From contig JBAYVN010000006.1 of assembly GCA_041674525.1 (NCBI GenBank), positions 1 through 57,256 on the forward strand: a DNA stretch of 57,256 bases. Direction: 5' to 3'. Every line of letters starts with the position of its first letter. Positions within the stretch are counted from its first letter, which is position 1. This document shows positions 9,041 to 17,307 of the stretch, piece by piece. Origin of the DNA: SHYQ01 sp041674525. GTDB taxonomy: Bacteria; Chloroflexota; Dehalococcoidia; UBA2979. A model generated the notes under the pieces. That model ran no database searches and was not told the DNA's origin. It saw only the letters and a program-made list of their open reading frames with translations. Position numbers and translations under genes: made by a program.

Positions 9041-9700
9041 TTGATCTCGTTGTCCATTCGCATGCCCCGGCTCGCCGGGGCGCACCGCGTGCTCGTCGCG
9101 GGCATGCTGGCGCTGCTCGCGTGCGCCCTCGTCGCACCCTCGGCCGCGCTTGCCCACGAGCGCCGCACCGTCAGCGGCTACGACTTCGTCGTCGGGTTCG
9201 CCGTCGAGCCGGCGCTCGAGGGCCAGATGAACGGCCTGTCGCTTCGCATCGCGAAGGACGGCAAGCCGGTGGCAAACGTGGAGAAGACGCTGAAGTGGGA
9301 GGTCACGCACGTCCAGAGCAAGGCGTCGAAGGCCATCCCCCTGCGGGCGGTCTTCAACACCCCGGGGAGCTACACCGGATCGGTGATGCCCACCCTGGCC
9401 GGCCAGTACCGGTTCCGCTTCACCGGGACCATCGAGGGCCAGAACATCGACGCGACGTTCGAGTCCGGGCCGGGTACCTTCAACGACGTGGAATCAGCGC
9501 GCGATGTGCAGTTCCCCGTGGCCGCCGCGCAGCCCCGCGAGCTCGAAGGGGCGCTGCGAGGAGCGGCGGACGACGCGAAGGCGGCGGCAGACGCCGCCTC
9601 GGCGGCCCACGTCCTCGCGATCGCGGGCGTAGCGCTCGGCGCGCTCGGCCTGGCGGCCGGGACGGGTGCGCTCGCGCTCGCGCGCCGGGGGCAGAGGTAG
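9041..9700 (+). CDS. exported YtkA/CopC-like protein with C-terminal membrane anchor
   Basis: The 219-residue product begins with a signal peptide (hydrophobic ~15-35) ending ALA|HERR, so the mature protein would start with His, as copper-binding CopC domains do. A beta-rich domain (~40-150) contains GKPVANVEKTLKWEV and AGQYRFRFTGTI, resembling YtkA/immunoglobulin-like metal-handling domains. A charged Ala-rich linker and a terminal transmembrane helix (~190-212) ending in Arg-rich residues follow. The TTG at 9041 is chosen for its RBS GAGGAGG (9029-9035); the in-frame ATG at 9062 is the alternative. It sits 2 bases before the CopC-CopD fusion gene. Function is inferred from structure and neighbours only. 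Confidence 0.72.
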   Translation: MISLSIRMPRLAGAHRVLVAGMLALLACALVAPSAALAHERRTVSGYDFVVGFAVEPALEGQMNGLSLRIAKDGKPVANVEKTLKWEVTHVQSKASKAIPLRAVFNTPGSYTGSVMPTLAGQYRFRFTGTIEGQNIDATFESGPGTFNDVESARDVQFPVAAAQPRELEGALRGAADDAKAAADAASAAHVLAIAGVALGALGLAAGTGALALARRGQR

Positions 9701-9702
9701 CC

Positions 9703-11979
9703 GTGACCCGCTCGCGCGGTGGCAGCCCCGGCCGCGCCGCGCGAGCGGGTGACAATCCCCTGCCGAGCCCCCGGCTCATTCCCCAGCTGATCCCCGCATG
9801 CCGCCCCGCGTCCAGGCGGACACGGCGCGGCATGTGCGGCGCGCTCCTGGCCGTGGCGGCGGTGTCCGTCGCGCTCGTCCTGCCCGCGGTGGCGAGCGCG
9901 CACGCGAACCTTGATCGTGCCGAGCCGGCGCCGGACAGCACGGTCGCGACGTCCCCGGCCACCGTGCGCATCTGGTTCACCGAGCCGGTGGTGGCGAGCG
10001 CCTCCGGGATCGAGGTCTACGACAGCACCGGGCGACGAGTCGATCACCACGACAGCCGCGTTGACCTCGCGGACCCGGCGCTGATGACCGTCACGATCGC
10101 GGCGCTGACGGACGGCACGTACACGGTGGCATGGCGCAACACCTCGAGCGCGGACGGGCATCCGCTGCGCGGCACGTACGCGTTCATGGTGGGCGCCGCC
10201 GGGACAGCGCCCTCGGCGCCGCGGGCCGTCGCCGTGAGCGCCGTTCCCGCGGTCGACCCGTTCGTGCGCTGGGCCGTGCTGGGCGGCCTGCTGGTGGCGC
10301 TCGGCGCCGAGGTGTTCGGACTGCTCGTGCTCGCGCCCGTGCTCGACCTGCGCGAGGCCCGCGGGGCGGATCTCGACCTGGATCGGCGGATCACGGGCGT
10401 CGCCCTCGCCGTCGCGCTGGCGGGATCGCTGGCTCAGCTGGCGCTGGCGGCGCGGGCCGGCCCCGACCTGGCAGTGGTGCTGACGGAGGGGCGCTGGGGA
10501 GCGATGTGGCTGCTGCGCACCGCGCTGCTCGGCATCGCCGGGCTCGCGTGGTGGCGAGGAGGCGGGGACCGCCGCGCGGTGCTGGCCACGGTGGCGCTGC
10601 TGGCCGCCTCGTCCGGCACGCTCGCGTTCGCGAGCCACGCCGCCGCCGTGCGTGGGCTCGCGGTCACCGCCGTCGGCAACGACCTCGTGCATACCCTCGC
10701 GGCGGCGGTCTGGACGGGCGGGCTCGTCGCGCTGCTCGCCACCGCGCTACGCGCTCGCGCCCTGGCGGACGCTCGCCGGCGCGCGGTGCTGCACGCGCTG
10801 GCGAGGCGCTTCTCCCCGATCGCGATGATCGCGACGGGCGCGCTGCTCCTCACCGGGCTCTATGCGACGTGGCTGCAGGTCGCGGCGTGGGCCGCGTTCG
10901 CGACCCCGTACGGCTGGGCGGTGATCGCGAAGGCTGCCGCGTACGTCCTGCTGATCGTGATCGCGGCCGTCAACCTGCTCTGGGTGAACCGCCGGCTGCG
11001 CGCGGTCCCGGGGGCAGCGCCGGCGCTCACGGTCACCGTCGCCGCCGAGGTCGCGCTGGTGTTCGCGGCGCTGCTGGCCGCCGGCTTCCTCACCAGCCTG
11101 GAGCCGGCGCGCGAGGCCGCGGGCCAGGGCGGCCGCCGCGCGGAGGCCATCTCCGGGTCGCTCCGCGTCGCCGTCGAGGTCTCGCCGGGCAGCCTGGGCG
11201 CGAACCGCATCGAACTGCACGTGACCGATCGCGGCCGTCCCCTCCCGGACAGCGGGAACGTCACGCTGCGCGTGCAATACGCGGGCGCGGACCTGGGCGC
11301 GCGCGAGGTGCCGCTGACCCGCGACGCCTCCGGCGTCTACGTCGCCGAGGGCATCGTGCTGAGCCTCGTCGGGCCATGGCAGTTCGACGCCGGTGTGAGC
11401 AGCGCAGGCTCGTTCGACCGCACTGCCTCGGTCCGCCTCCCGATCGCGGCGGCGGGGGTCACGGGGATCGCGCTGCCCGCGGAGGCGACGGCGCTGCTGG
11501 CCGCCGGGTGGCAGGTGGTGGTGCTGGCGCTGCTGGTGCTGGTGGTCGCCGAGGCGTTCTGGAAGAGCACGCGGACGGGGAAGGTCGCGAACTGGACGGG
11601 CACCGCGCTGGTGGTCGCGGGCATCTTCATGGTGTACGGCATCGGGCATTTCCACCAGGGCAGCCCGCCCGCGGTCGGCGCCCGCGTGAATCCGATCGCG
11701 AACTCCGAGGAGTCGATCGCCGCGGGCCGGGCGCTCTACACGCAGCACTGCATCACGTGCCACGGGCCGGGCGGGCTGGGCGACGGCCCGCTGGCGGCCG
11801 GAATGAACCCACCGCCCGCCAGCCTGCCCCTGCACATGCCCCTGCACCCGGACGGGGACATCTACGCATTCATCGAGGGTGGCTTCCCGGGCAGCGCGAT
11901 GCCAGCGTTCCGGGGCGGCCTGACGGAGCAACAGATCTGGAGCGTCGTGAACTACCTGCGCACGCTGAAGGCGCCGTAG
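9703..11979 (+). CDS. CopC-CopD-cytochrome c fusion protein
   Basis: This 758-residue multidomain membrane protein is probably for copper uptake or delivery outside the membrane. After a signal region, a CopC domain (~67-165) begins with His67 (ASA|HANL); with D151 and H153 in ADGHP this gives the classic Cu(II) site. A CopD-type domain of about eight helices follows (~180-470), then a YtkA-like beta domain (~490-590) and another one or two helices. The C-terminal cytochrome c domain has haem motif C683-ITC-H687 and likely Met733 as axial ligand (SAMPAF). The GTG at 9703 has an AGAGG site and supplies basic residues before the signal helix; ATG 9832 is the alternative. Joining CopCD to a c-type cytochrome suggests redox coupling of copper movement (inference). 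Confidence 0.9.
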   Translation: MTRSRGGSPGRAARAGDNPLPSPRLIPQLIPACRPASRRTRRGMCGALLAVAAVSVALVLPAVASAHANLDRAEPAPDSTVATSPATVRIWFTEPVVASASGIEVYDSTGRRVDHHDSRVDLADPALMTVTIAALTDGTYTVAWRNTSSADGHPLRGTYAFMVGAAGTAPSAPRAVAVSAVPAVDPFVRWAVLGGLLVALGAEVFGLLVLAPVLDLREARGADLDLDRRITGVALAVALAGSLAQLALAARAGPDLAVVLTEGRWGAMWLLRTALLGIAGLAWWRGGGDRRAVLATVALLAASSGTLAFASHAAAVRGLAVTAVGNDLVHTLAAAVWTGGLVALLATALRARALADARRRAVLHALARRFSPIAMIATGALLLTGLYATWLQVAAWAAFATPYGWAVIAKAAAYVLLIVIAAVNLLWVNRRLRAVPGAAPALTVTVAAEVALVFAALLAAGFLTSLEPAREAAGQGGRRAEAISGSLRVAVEVSPGSLGANRIELHVTDRGRPLPDSGNVTLRVQYAGADLGAREVPLTRDASGVYVAEGIVLSLVGPWQFDAGVSSAGSFDRTASVRLPIAAAGVTGIALPAEATALLAAGWQVVVLALLVLVVAEAFWKSTRTGKVANWTGTALVVAGIFMVYGIGHFHQGSPPAVGARVNPIANSEESIAAGRALYTQHCITCHGPGGLGDGPLAAGMNPPPASLPLHMPLHPDGDIYAFIEGGFPGSAMPAFRGGLTEQQIWSVVNYLRTLKAP

Positions 11980-11987
11980 GCCCGGGC

Positions 11988-12977
11988 TCACACGCGGATC
12001 ACCACCTTGCCCATGTGCACCTGCGAGGCCAGACACTCGTAGGCGGCGACCGCGTCGGCGAAGTCGAAGACGCGGTCGACCACCGGGTGCACCTTGCGCA
12101 GCGAGAGCGCGCGGTTCATGTCCTCGAACATGCGGCGGCTGCCCACGTAGATGCGCGTGGCGTGCACGCTGCGCGCGACCAGCGGCACGGGCGCGGCATC
12201 GCGGGCGAGCCCGCCGATGATCACGATGGCGCCGCCCATGCGCGCCGCGGCGTTCGACTTCGCGAAGGTACCCTCGCCGCCGACCTCCAACACGAGATCC
12301 ACGCCGCGGCCGTCCGTGAGGTCCAGCACCGCGCGGTCCCAGTCCGGCTGCGCTCGGTAGTTGATCGTCTCGTCCGCGCCGAGGGCACGCGCCCGCGCCA
12401 GCTTCTCGTCGCTGCTGGAGGTGATGATCGAGCGCAGCCCCGCCATCCGCGCGAGCTGCAGGCCGGCAATCGAGACCCCGCCCGTGCCCAGCAGCAGCAC
12501 CGTCTGCCCGGGCCGCACCCGGACCTGCTCGAAGAGCGCGTTCCACGCGGTGAGCGCCGCGCAGGGCAGCGTGGCGGCCTCCTCGTCGGTCAGGTGCGCG
12601 GGGGTGGCGACCACGGCGCGCTCCGGGAGCGCGACGAGCTGCGCGAGCATGCCGTCGACCGTGCCCCCGCCGAGGGCCGCGCCCACGTACTCCGGCGTCA
12701 CGTTGCCATCCACCCAGTTCGGGAAGAAGCATCCGATCACGCGGTCGCCCACGGCGAAGCGCGTCACGCCGTCGCCGGTCGCGACCACCTCGCCGGCCCC
12801 ATCCGACAGCGGGATGATCGCATCGCGCGCGGCGCGAGCGATCATCAGGTCGCGGTAGTTGAGTGATGTGGCGCGCACGCGGATCAGCACCTCGCCCGTT
12901 GCGGGCCGCGGCTCCGGCAGCTCGACGCATGCGAGGCCCTCGACTCCGCCGCCCTTCGTCATCCGGTACGCCTGCAT
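11988..12977 (-). CDS. zinc-independent medium-chain dehydrogenase/quinone oxidoreductase-like
   Basis: This 329-residue NAD(P)-dependent reductase belongs to the MDR superfamily. The N-terminal GroES-like domain has SLNYRDLMIARG-type sequence with no Cys/His zinc ligands, which places it with quinone reductase-like members rather than true alcohol dehydrogenases. The Rossmann domain carries LLLGTGGVSIAGLQLAR (~150-166) and ends with the usual VHMGKVVIRV. The ATG at 12977 (MQAYRM) is preferred to longer starts because homology begins there and GAGGGGG lies upstream. Its substrate cannot be told. It is divergent from the kinase-like gene and convergent with the CopC-CopD gene, 8 bases away. 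Confidence 0.9.
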   Translation of the reverse strand: MQAYRMTKGGGVEGLACVELPEPRPATGEVLIRVRATSLNYRDLMIARAARDAIIPLSDGAGEVVATGDGVTRFAVGDRVIGCFFPNWVDGNVTPEYVGAALGGGTVDGMLAQLVALPERAVVATPAHLTDEEAATLPCAALTAWNALFEQVRVRPGQTVLLLGTGGVSIAGLQLARMAGLRSIITSSSDEKLARARALGADETINYRAQPDWDRAVLDLTDGRGVDLVLEVGGEGTFAKSNAAARMGGAIVIIGGLARDAAPVPLVARSVHATRIYVGSRRMFEDMNRALSLRKVHPVVDRVFDFADAVAAYECLASQVHMGKVVIRV

Positions 12978-13045
12978 CGCCTGCCCCCTCGGTTCGCGGT
13001 CCCGGCTTTCGTCGCATCCCGCCCGCCCGGTCGCACGATAGCGCA

Positions 13046-13065
13046 CGCCGCGCCACAGCGCGGCG
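13046..13065. promoter_or_regulatory. perfect 8-bp hairpin/palindrome in divergent gap
   Basis: CGCCGCGC and GCGCGGCG flank the loop CACA. It lies in the 210-base gap between two divergent genes, about 70 bases from one start codon and 120 from the other. It could be an operator or an RNA hairpin in the 5' leader of the kinase-like gene. The rest of the gap shows no open frame with coding character. Confidence 0.35.
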
Positions 13066-13187
13066 CGACACGGGGCGGACGCCTGGCGCGATCACATGAG
13101 CAGCGCGTGGGGGTACCCTCGGATCAGCGGTTCGTCGCAGATCGCCCGTCAGCCGCCACCGGCGCGTACGAGGAGTACGAGGAGCGC

Positions 13188-14204
13188 ATGCCGTCCACAT
13201 CCACCCCGCGCGACGTGCTGGCAGCGTGGGGCCTCGGCTCCGCCACCGTCGTCCCCGTCGAGGGTGCGGAGGACCGCTGGCGCGTGGAGAGCGGCGCCGC
13301 GCCGCTGCTGCTCCGCCGCTACCCCGCCGCTCGCCTCGCGGACGCCATCGCGTACGAGCACGACCTGCTCGCGTTCCTCGCTGAGCGCTCGTGGCCGGTC
13401 CCGGTGCCCCTCGCGGCCGCCGCCAGCCCGGGTGACAGCTCGGGAGGCCGCTCGGGTGACGGGGACACCGTGGTCGACGCTGCCGGCGCGCGCTGGGCGC
13501 TCTTTCCCCTGCTGCCGGGCGCTCCGCCGCCGGACGAGTCGATCTTCCTGCAACGGCGGGGCGCGCTGCTCGCCCTGGTGCACGCCGATCTCGCCGCGTG
13601 GGATCGCGCGGGGCACCACCACCCGTTCAGCCGCGTCGACGACTTCGATGCCGCCGTGCGGGCGCACGGACTGGCCTCGTTCGAGGCGCTGCTCGCGCGC
13701 GTGCACGCCGTCGACGCGCGGCGCGCGAACGCGCTCGCCGTCCTGCGCGCGCGCGTCGACGAGCAACTCGCGGCGTACGGCTACGCACGGCTGCCCGCGC
13801 TGCCGCTGTGGGGCGCCTGCACTGCCGATCACGTGCTCTTCGAGGGTGACAACGTCACCGGGCTGATCGAGTTCGACGAGGCGCGTCCAGACATCCGCGC
13901 CGTGGATATCGCGGCGAGCATCCTCGCGGACACGCGGAGCGTGGGCTGGCGGATCATCCGCTGGATCGCCGGGTATTCCGCTCACGCCGACCCTCCGCTC
14001 TCGGAGCAGGACGCTGACCTCGTGCCCGTGGCGATGGCCGCGCTCACGCTGCGCCACGCCGCCTCGCGGCTGGCGGAGGCGCAGGCCACGGCGAGCCTCG
14101 ACGAACGCACGCTGGCGACCGTGGACGAGGCGCTCGTGGTGGAGGCGCACGAGGCCGATCTGCGGCAGGTGATCCGCACCGCCGCGCGCCTCGCGCCGGT
14201 GTAG
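13188..14204 (+). CDS. aminoglycoside phosphotransferase-fold protein, catalytic loop degenerate
   Basis: This 338-residue protein has the overall plan of the APH/choline kinase family: an N-lobe with RWRVESGAAPLLLRRYP and YEHDLLAFLAERSWPVPVP, a hinge, and a C-lobe with LFEGDNVTGLIEFDEARPDIRAVDIA. The catalytic loop that normally reads HGDxHxxNV is WGACTADHV (208-216), so the catalytic Asp and the Asn are missing. The metal-binding Asp motif is reduced to IEFDEA. It may therefore be a pseudokinase or bind rather than phosphorylate a small molecule. The ATG at 13188 is taken because a GAGGAG site precedes it; the in-frame start at 13107 is possible. Neighbours give no pathway. Confidence 0.82.
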   Translation: MPSTSTPRDVLAAWGLGSATVVPVEGAEDRWRVESGAAPLLLRRYPAARLADAIAYEHDLLAFLAERSWPVPVPLAAAASPGDSSGGRSGDGDTVVDAAGARWALFPLLPGAPPPDESIFLQRRGALLALVHADLAAWDRAGHHHPFSRVDDFDAAVRAHGLASFEALLARVHAVDARRANALAVLRARVDEQLAAYGYARLPALPLWGACTADHVLFEGDNVTGLIEFDEARPDIRAVDIAASILADTRSVGWRIIRWIAGYSAHADPPLSEQDADLVPVAMAALTLRHAASRLAEAQATASLDERTLATVDEALVVEAHEADLRQVIRTAARLAPV

Positions 14205-14227
14205 GCGGGCCGCCGCCGACGGGGACG

Positions 14228-15466
14228 CTAGCGCAGGAAGACGGCGTACACCACGAGCTGCGCCGCCGTGAGCGGCAGGCCGAGGCGGAGGAACTCCCCG
14301 AAGCCGATGCGCTCGCCGTAACGCCGCTCGGCGACGTCGATCACGATGACATTGCTCGCGGCGCCGAGCACCGCCAGGTTGCCAGCGATCGTGCTTCCCG
14401 CCGCCAGCGCGAGGAACGCCCCCGCGGGCGCATGCGCACCCTCCAACACCGGCAGGTAGAGCGCGACGAGCGGGACATTCGACACCACCTGGCTGAGCAG
14501 CGTGGAGGCGGCCACGATGACGGGAGGGTGCGCCACCCCCTCGCCCAGCGCCTGCACCACCCACTCCACGGCGCCCGAACGCTCGACACCTGCGACGACC
14601 ACGAAGAGGCTGGCGAAGAAGCCCAGCGTCTGCCAGTCCACCCCGCGCGCGATCTCGACGCGTCGCGGGCTGACGATCAGCACGAGCGCGGCCGGCACGA
14701 GCGCGATGAGCGTGAGCCGTGGCCCTTCGCCGGCGCCGGCGGAGATCCACGCGACCTTCAGGGCGATCAGCGCCAGCAGCACCGCCAGCGCGACCGCGGA
14801 GAGCCGGGCGAGCGCGGCATCCACGATCGCCCCCGGCTCGTGCACCAGCGGGCGGGCATGGAAGTCCCGGCGGAACGCGACGCGCAGCACGGCGTACACC
14901 AGCCCGAGCGCCGCGAGCGTCGGCAGGGCGAGCCCGCCGAGGAAGGCCCCGAACGGGCTGGCGAGGTGGGCGTGGAGGGCGATCAGCAGGTTCTGGGGGT
15001 TCCCGATCGGGCTCGCGACGCTCCCGGTGGTCACCGCGAAGGCCAGCGCGAAGAGCAGCAGCCGGGGCGGCATGCCGTGCGACCGCGCGAGGTGGATCGC
15101 AACCGGTGTGCCGACCACGGCCAGCGTGTCGTTCATGAGCCCCGCGCTCGCGATCCCGACGGCGAGCAGGAACACCGCGAGCAGCGCATCGGCGCTGCCG
15201 GCACGGCGCACGGCGCGGTACGTGAGGTCCGCGAGCAGCCCGCTCTCCTCCAGCGCCCGCCCGAGCGCGAACATCCCGAACAGGAACAGCAGGACGTCCG
15301 CATCGAGCGCGCGCAGGGCGGCGGCCGGGGTGATCGCGCCGGTCAGGACCATCGCGGCGGCCCCGAGCACCATCGCCTGCCAGATCTGGAGGCGCACGCT
15401 GCCCACCTGCCGCACCGCGATCAGCGCGATCACCGCGCCGAGCACCGCCAGTGGCATCACGGACAT
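14228..15466 (-). CDS. SLC13/ArsB-type ion permease
   Basis: This 412-residue membrane protein of the ion transporter superfamily (arsenical pump ArsB, NhaD, SLC13/CitMHS) has around eleven helices. Two inverted halves can be seen: an N-terminal half with FLFGMFALGRALEESGL and MNDTLAVVGTPVAIHLAR, then SPIGNPQNLLIAL, and a C-terminal half with FFASLFVVVAGVERSGAV and AGSTIAGNLAVLGAASNVI. The motifs SPIGNPQN and LGAASN match the re-entrant substrate loops of the superfamily. The ATG at 15466 is chosen for an AGGAG site eight bases before it. No arsR or arsC gene is near, so arsenite, sodium/proton or dicarboxylate transport are all possible. Confidence 0.9.
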   Translation of the reverse strand: MSVMPLAVLGAVIALIAVRQVGSVRLQIWQAMVLGAAAMVLTGAITPAAALRALDADVLLFLFGMFALGRALEESGLLADLTYRAVRRAGSADALLAVFLLAVGIASAGLMNDTLAVVGTPVAIHLARSHGMPPRLLLFALAFAVTTGSVASPIGNPQNLLIALHAHLASPFGAFLGGLALPTLAALGLVYAVLRVAFRRDFHARPLVHEPGAIVDAALARLSAVALAVLLALIALKVAWISAGAGEGPRLTLIALVPAALVLIVSPRRVEIARGVDWQTLGFFASLFVVVAGVERSGAVEWVVQALGEGVAHPPVIVAASTLLSQVVSNVPLVALYLPVLEGAHAPAGAFLALAAGSTIAGNLAVLGAASNVIVIDVAERRYGERIGFGEFLRLGLPLTAAQLVVYAVFLR

Positions 15467-15550
15467 GCGGATCGCTCCTGCCGGTTGTCCCATCCCTCGC
15501 GGGGCATCACGCTACAGGGCGGGCCGGACGTGCGGAAGGATGCAACAGCC

Positions 15551-16306
15551 GTGACGCAGCAGGACTGGCGGCCACAGGCCACGGAGCCGAGTGACTCCGA
15601 GCGAGTCTTCCTCGAGGGGCCGCAGGAACGCTGGTGGGAGCTCTGGCGCATCCTGCGCATCGGGCTCGAGTTCCTGCGTGGCTTCCGGCGGCTGCACTTC
15701 CTGGGCCCGTGCGTCACCGTCTTCGGCTCCGCACGCGTGCCGGAGGGACATCCGCACTACGAGCTCGCGCGGAGCGTCGGCGCGGGGCTGGCACGCGCGG
15801 GGTTCGCGGTGATGACCGGCGGCGGGCCGGGCGTGATGGAGGCCGCCAACCGCGGCGCTCGCGAGGCCGGCGGTCCGAGCATCGGCTGCAACATCGACCT
15901 GCCCGAGGAGCAGAAGCCGAACCGGTACGTGGATACCTTCGTGCAGTTCCACTACTTCTTCGTGCGCAAGGTCATGCTCGTGAAGTACTCGTACGCGTTC
16001 GTGGTGCTGCCGGGCGGGTTCGGCACCCTCGACGAGGTGTTCGAGACGGCGACGCTGATCCAGACCGGCAAGATCCGCGACTTCCCCGTGGTGTTGATGG
16101 GCAAGGACTTCTGGGCGCCGCTGGTGGACTTCATGCAGCGCTCGCTCCTGGAAGGCGAGAAGATCCGGCCCGAGGACCTGGAGCGGATCACCGTCACGGA
16201 CTCCACGGAGGAGGCCGTCTCGCTGATCCGCGAGGCGGCGTTGAACCGCTTCGGGCTCACGTACGCGCACCGCCGCCACCGGCGCAGGCGCTGGCTCTTC
16301 GAGTAG
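15551..16306 (+). CDS. LOG family protein (TIGR00730), nucleotide phosphoribohydrolase-like
   Basis: This 251-residue cytosolic enzyme belongs to the Lonely Guy/TIGR00730 family, which releases free base from nucleoside 5'-monophosphates (in plants, cytokinin activation). The Rossmann-like fold begins at VTVFGSARVPEGHP. The two family motifs are intact: GGGPGVMEAANRGA (~95) and PGGFGTLDEVFE (~155). An N-terminal extension of about 50 residues and a very basic end (HRRHRRRRWLFE) are present. The GTG at 15551 follows GGAAGGA; GTG 15530 is an alternative. Its physiological substrate in bacteria is often unknown. The last codons and the stop form the first copy of a tandem repeat. Confidence 0.9.
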   Translation: MTQQDWRPQATEPSDSERVFLEGPQERWWELWRILRIGLEFLRGFRRLHFLGPCVTVFGSARVPEGHPHYELARSVGAGLARAGFAVMTGGGPGVMEAANRGAREAGGPSIGCNIDLPEEQKPNRYVDTFVQFHYFFVRKVMLVKYSYAFVVLPGGFGTLDEVFETATLIQTGKIRDFPVVLMGKDFWAPLVDFMQRSLLEGEKIRPEDLERITVTDSTEEAVSLIREAALNRFGLTYAHRRHRRRRWLFE

Positions 16307-16341
16307 CCGGGCTCCTCGAGTACCCGGCTCTTCGGGCAACC
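16293..16341 (+). repeat. three degenerate 16-bp tandem repeats across a stop codon
   Basis: Copies GGCTCTTCGAGTAGCC (16293), GGCTCCTCGAGTACCC (16310) and GGCTCTTCGGGCAACC (16326) match at 14/16 and 12/16. The stop TAG of the LOG gene is inside the first copy. The CCGGG/CCCGG ends could fold into weak 5-bp hairpins, so some role in transcription termination between the two convergent genes is possible. Confidence 0.6.
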
Positions 16342-16364
16342 GGGCCGGGAAGCACGCGACCGCG

Positions 16365-17171
16365 CTAGAGCGGCTTGCGCCCCCAGAACAGGATGCGCTT
16401 GAACGGGTAGAGGTACGGGGACCGATCGCCGATCGCGTCGATCAGGCGGCGCTCGTACTCCTCCACGAATTGCGGGTAGAGCTCGGCGGGGAGGCGCTCG
16501 CGGTAGGCGCTCAGCACCGATCCCTTGACCCACTCCACGATGCCGCGCGTGGACTCCAGCTCGTGGGTGTAGATCTCCATGCGCACGCGCTGCGGCCGGA
16601 AGTGCAGCTGCTCGTGCAGCATGTCCATGTAGAACTCCGGCTCGCGCACGGGATCCTCGCGGGTCCAGCCGCCGAGGGCGGTCGCGAACGGCTCCTCGCG
16701 CGCGATCTGCGCCGGCAGCTGGTGCCCCACGTGCCAGCCGTTCGCCGGCATCTGTACAGCCAGCTGGCCGCCGGGCTTCACCATCCCCGCGATCTTGGGG
16801 AACAGCGTGTCGTGTCCCAGGATCCACTGCAGCGCGGCGTTCGAGAACACCAGGTCAAACTCCTCGTGGTAGCGCTGCGCGGCGTCGAGGATGTCGATCT
16901 GTTCGTAGCGCATCCCGGGGAGCGTGTGCTGCGCGGTCTCGGCCAGCATCACGGGCGAGGAGTCGATGCCGACGGTCTCGCGGGCCTGCAGCTGCGCGTG
17001 CAGCCACGCGGTCAGCTCCCCGGTGCCGCAGCCCAGGTCGGCGACCCGCATGCCCGCCTCGGGCTGCACCATTCCCGCGAGGTCGTAGAAGGGGAGGCTG
17101 CGCTCGTCGTGGAACCGGCCGTACTGGCCCGGCTGCCACCCGCTGCCGCGACTCACCGACTGCTCGACCAT
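16365..17171 (-). CDS. tam: trans-aconitate 2-methyltransferase-like SAM methyltransferase
   Basis: This 268-residue class I methyltransferase closely follows the Tam pattern. SAM motif I is ADLGCGTGELTAWL (~47-60), then GIDSSPVMLAET, the acidic post-I segment, and FSNAALQWILGHDTLFP with GGQLAVQMPAN downstream. Tam methylates trans-aconitate to keep it from blocking aconitase. The C-terminal half (EIYTHELESTRGIVEWVKGS) also matches the family. The ATG at 17171 is selected because GGAG lies nine bases upstream and homology starts just after it; the longer frame adds a basic segment that overlaps the divergent gene. A related small-acid methyltransferase is the main alternative. Confidence 0.85.
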   Translation of the reverse strand: MVEQSVSRGSGWQPGQYGRFHDERSLPFYDLAGMVQPEAGMRVADLGCGTGELTAWLHAQLQARETVGIDSSPVMLAETAQHTLPGMRYEQIDILDAAQRYHEEFDLVFSNAALQWILGHDTLFPKIAGMVKPGGQLAVQMPANGWHVGHQLPAQIAREEPFATALGGWTREDPVREPEFYMDMLHEQLHFRPQRVRMEIYTHELESTRGIVEWVKGSVLSAYRERLPAELYPQFVEEYERRLIDAIGDRSPYLYPFKRILFWGRKPL

Positions 17172-17307
17172 GCTGCGTGCTCCTGCCGATTGCCGTCGCG
17201 CTCTTGCCCGGCGCCGGACCCCGAGGGTCGCGCGAGCCGGCTCAGGGTAATCCCACCGGGAAGGCGGGTATAGGATGCCTAGGATCACGAGCGGCGGGAG
17301 GTCGACG

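Noticed and set aside
14432..15550. Upstream extension of the LOG-family frame
   Set aside because: It runs antisense through the ion permease gene and has shadow composition.
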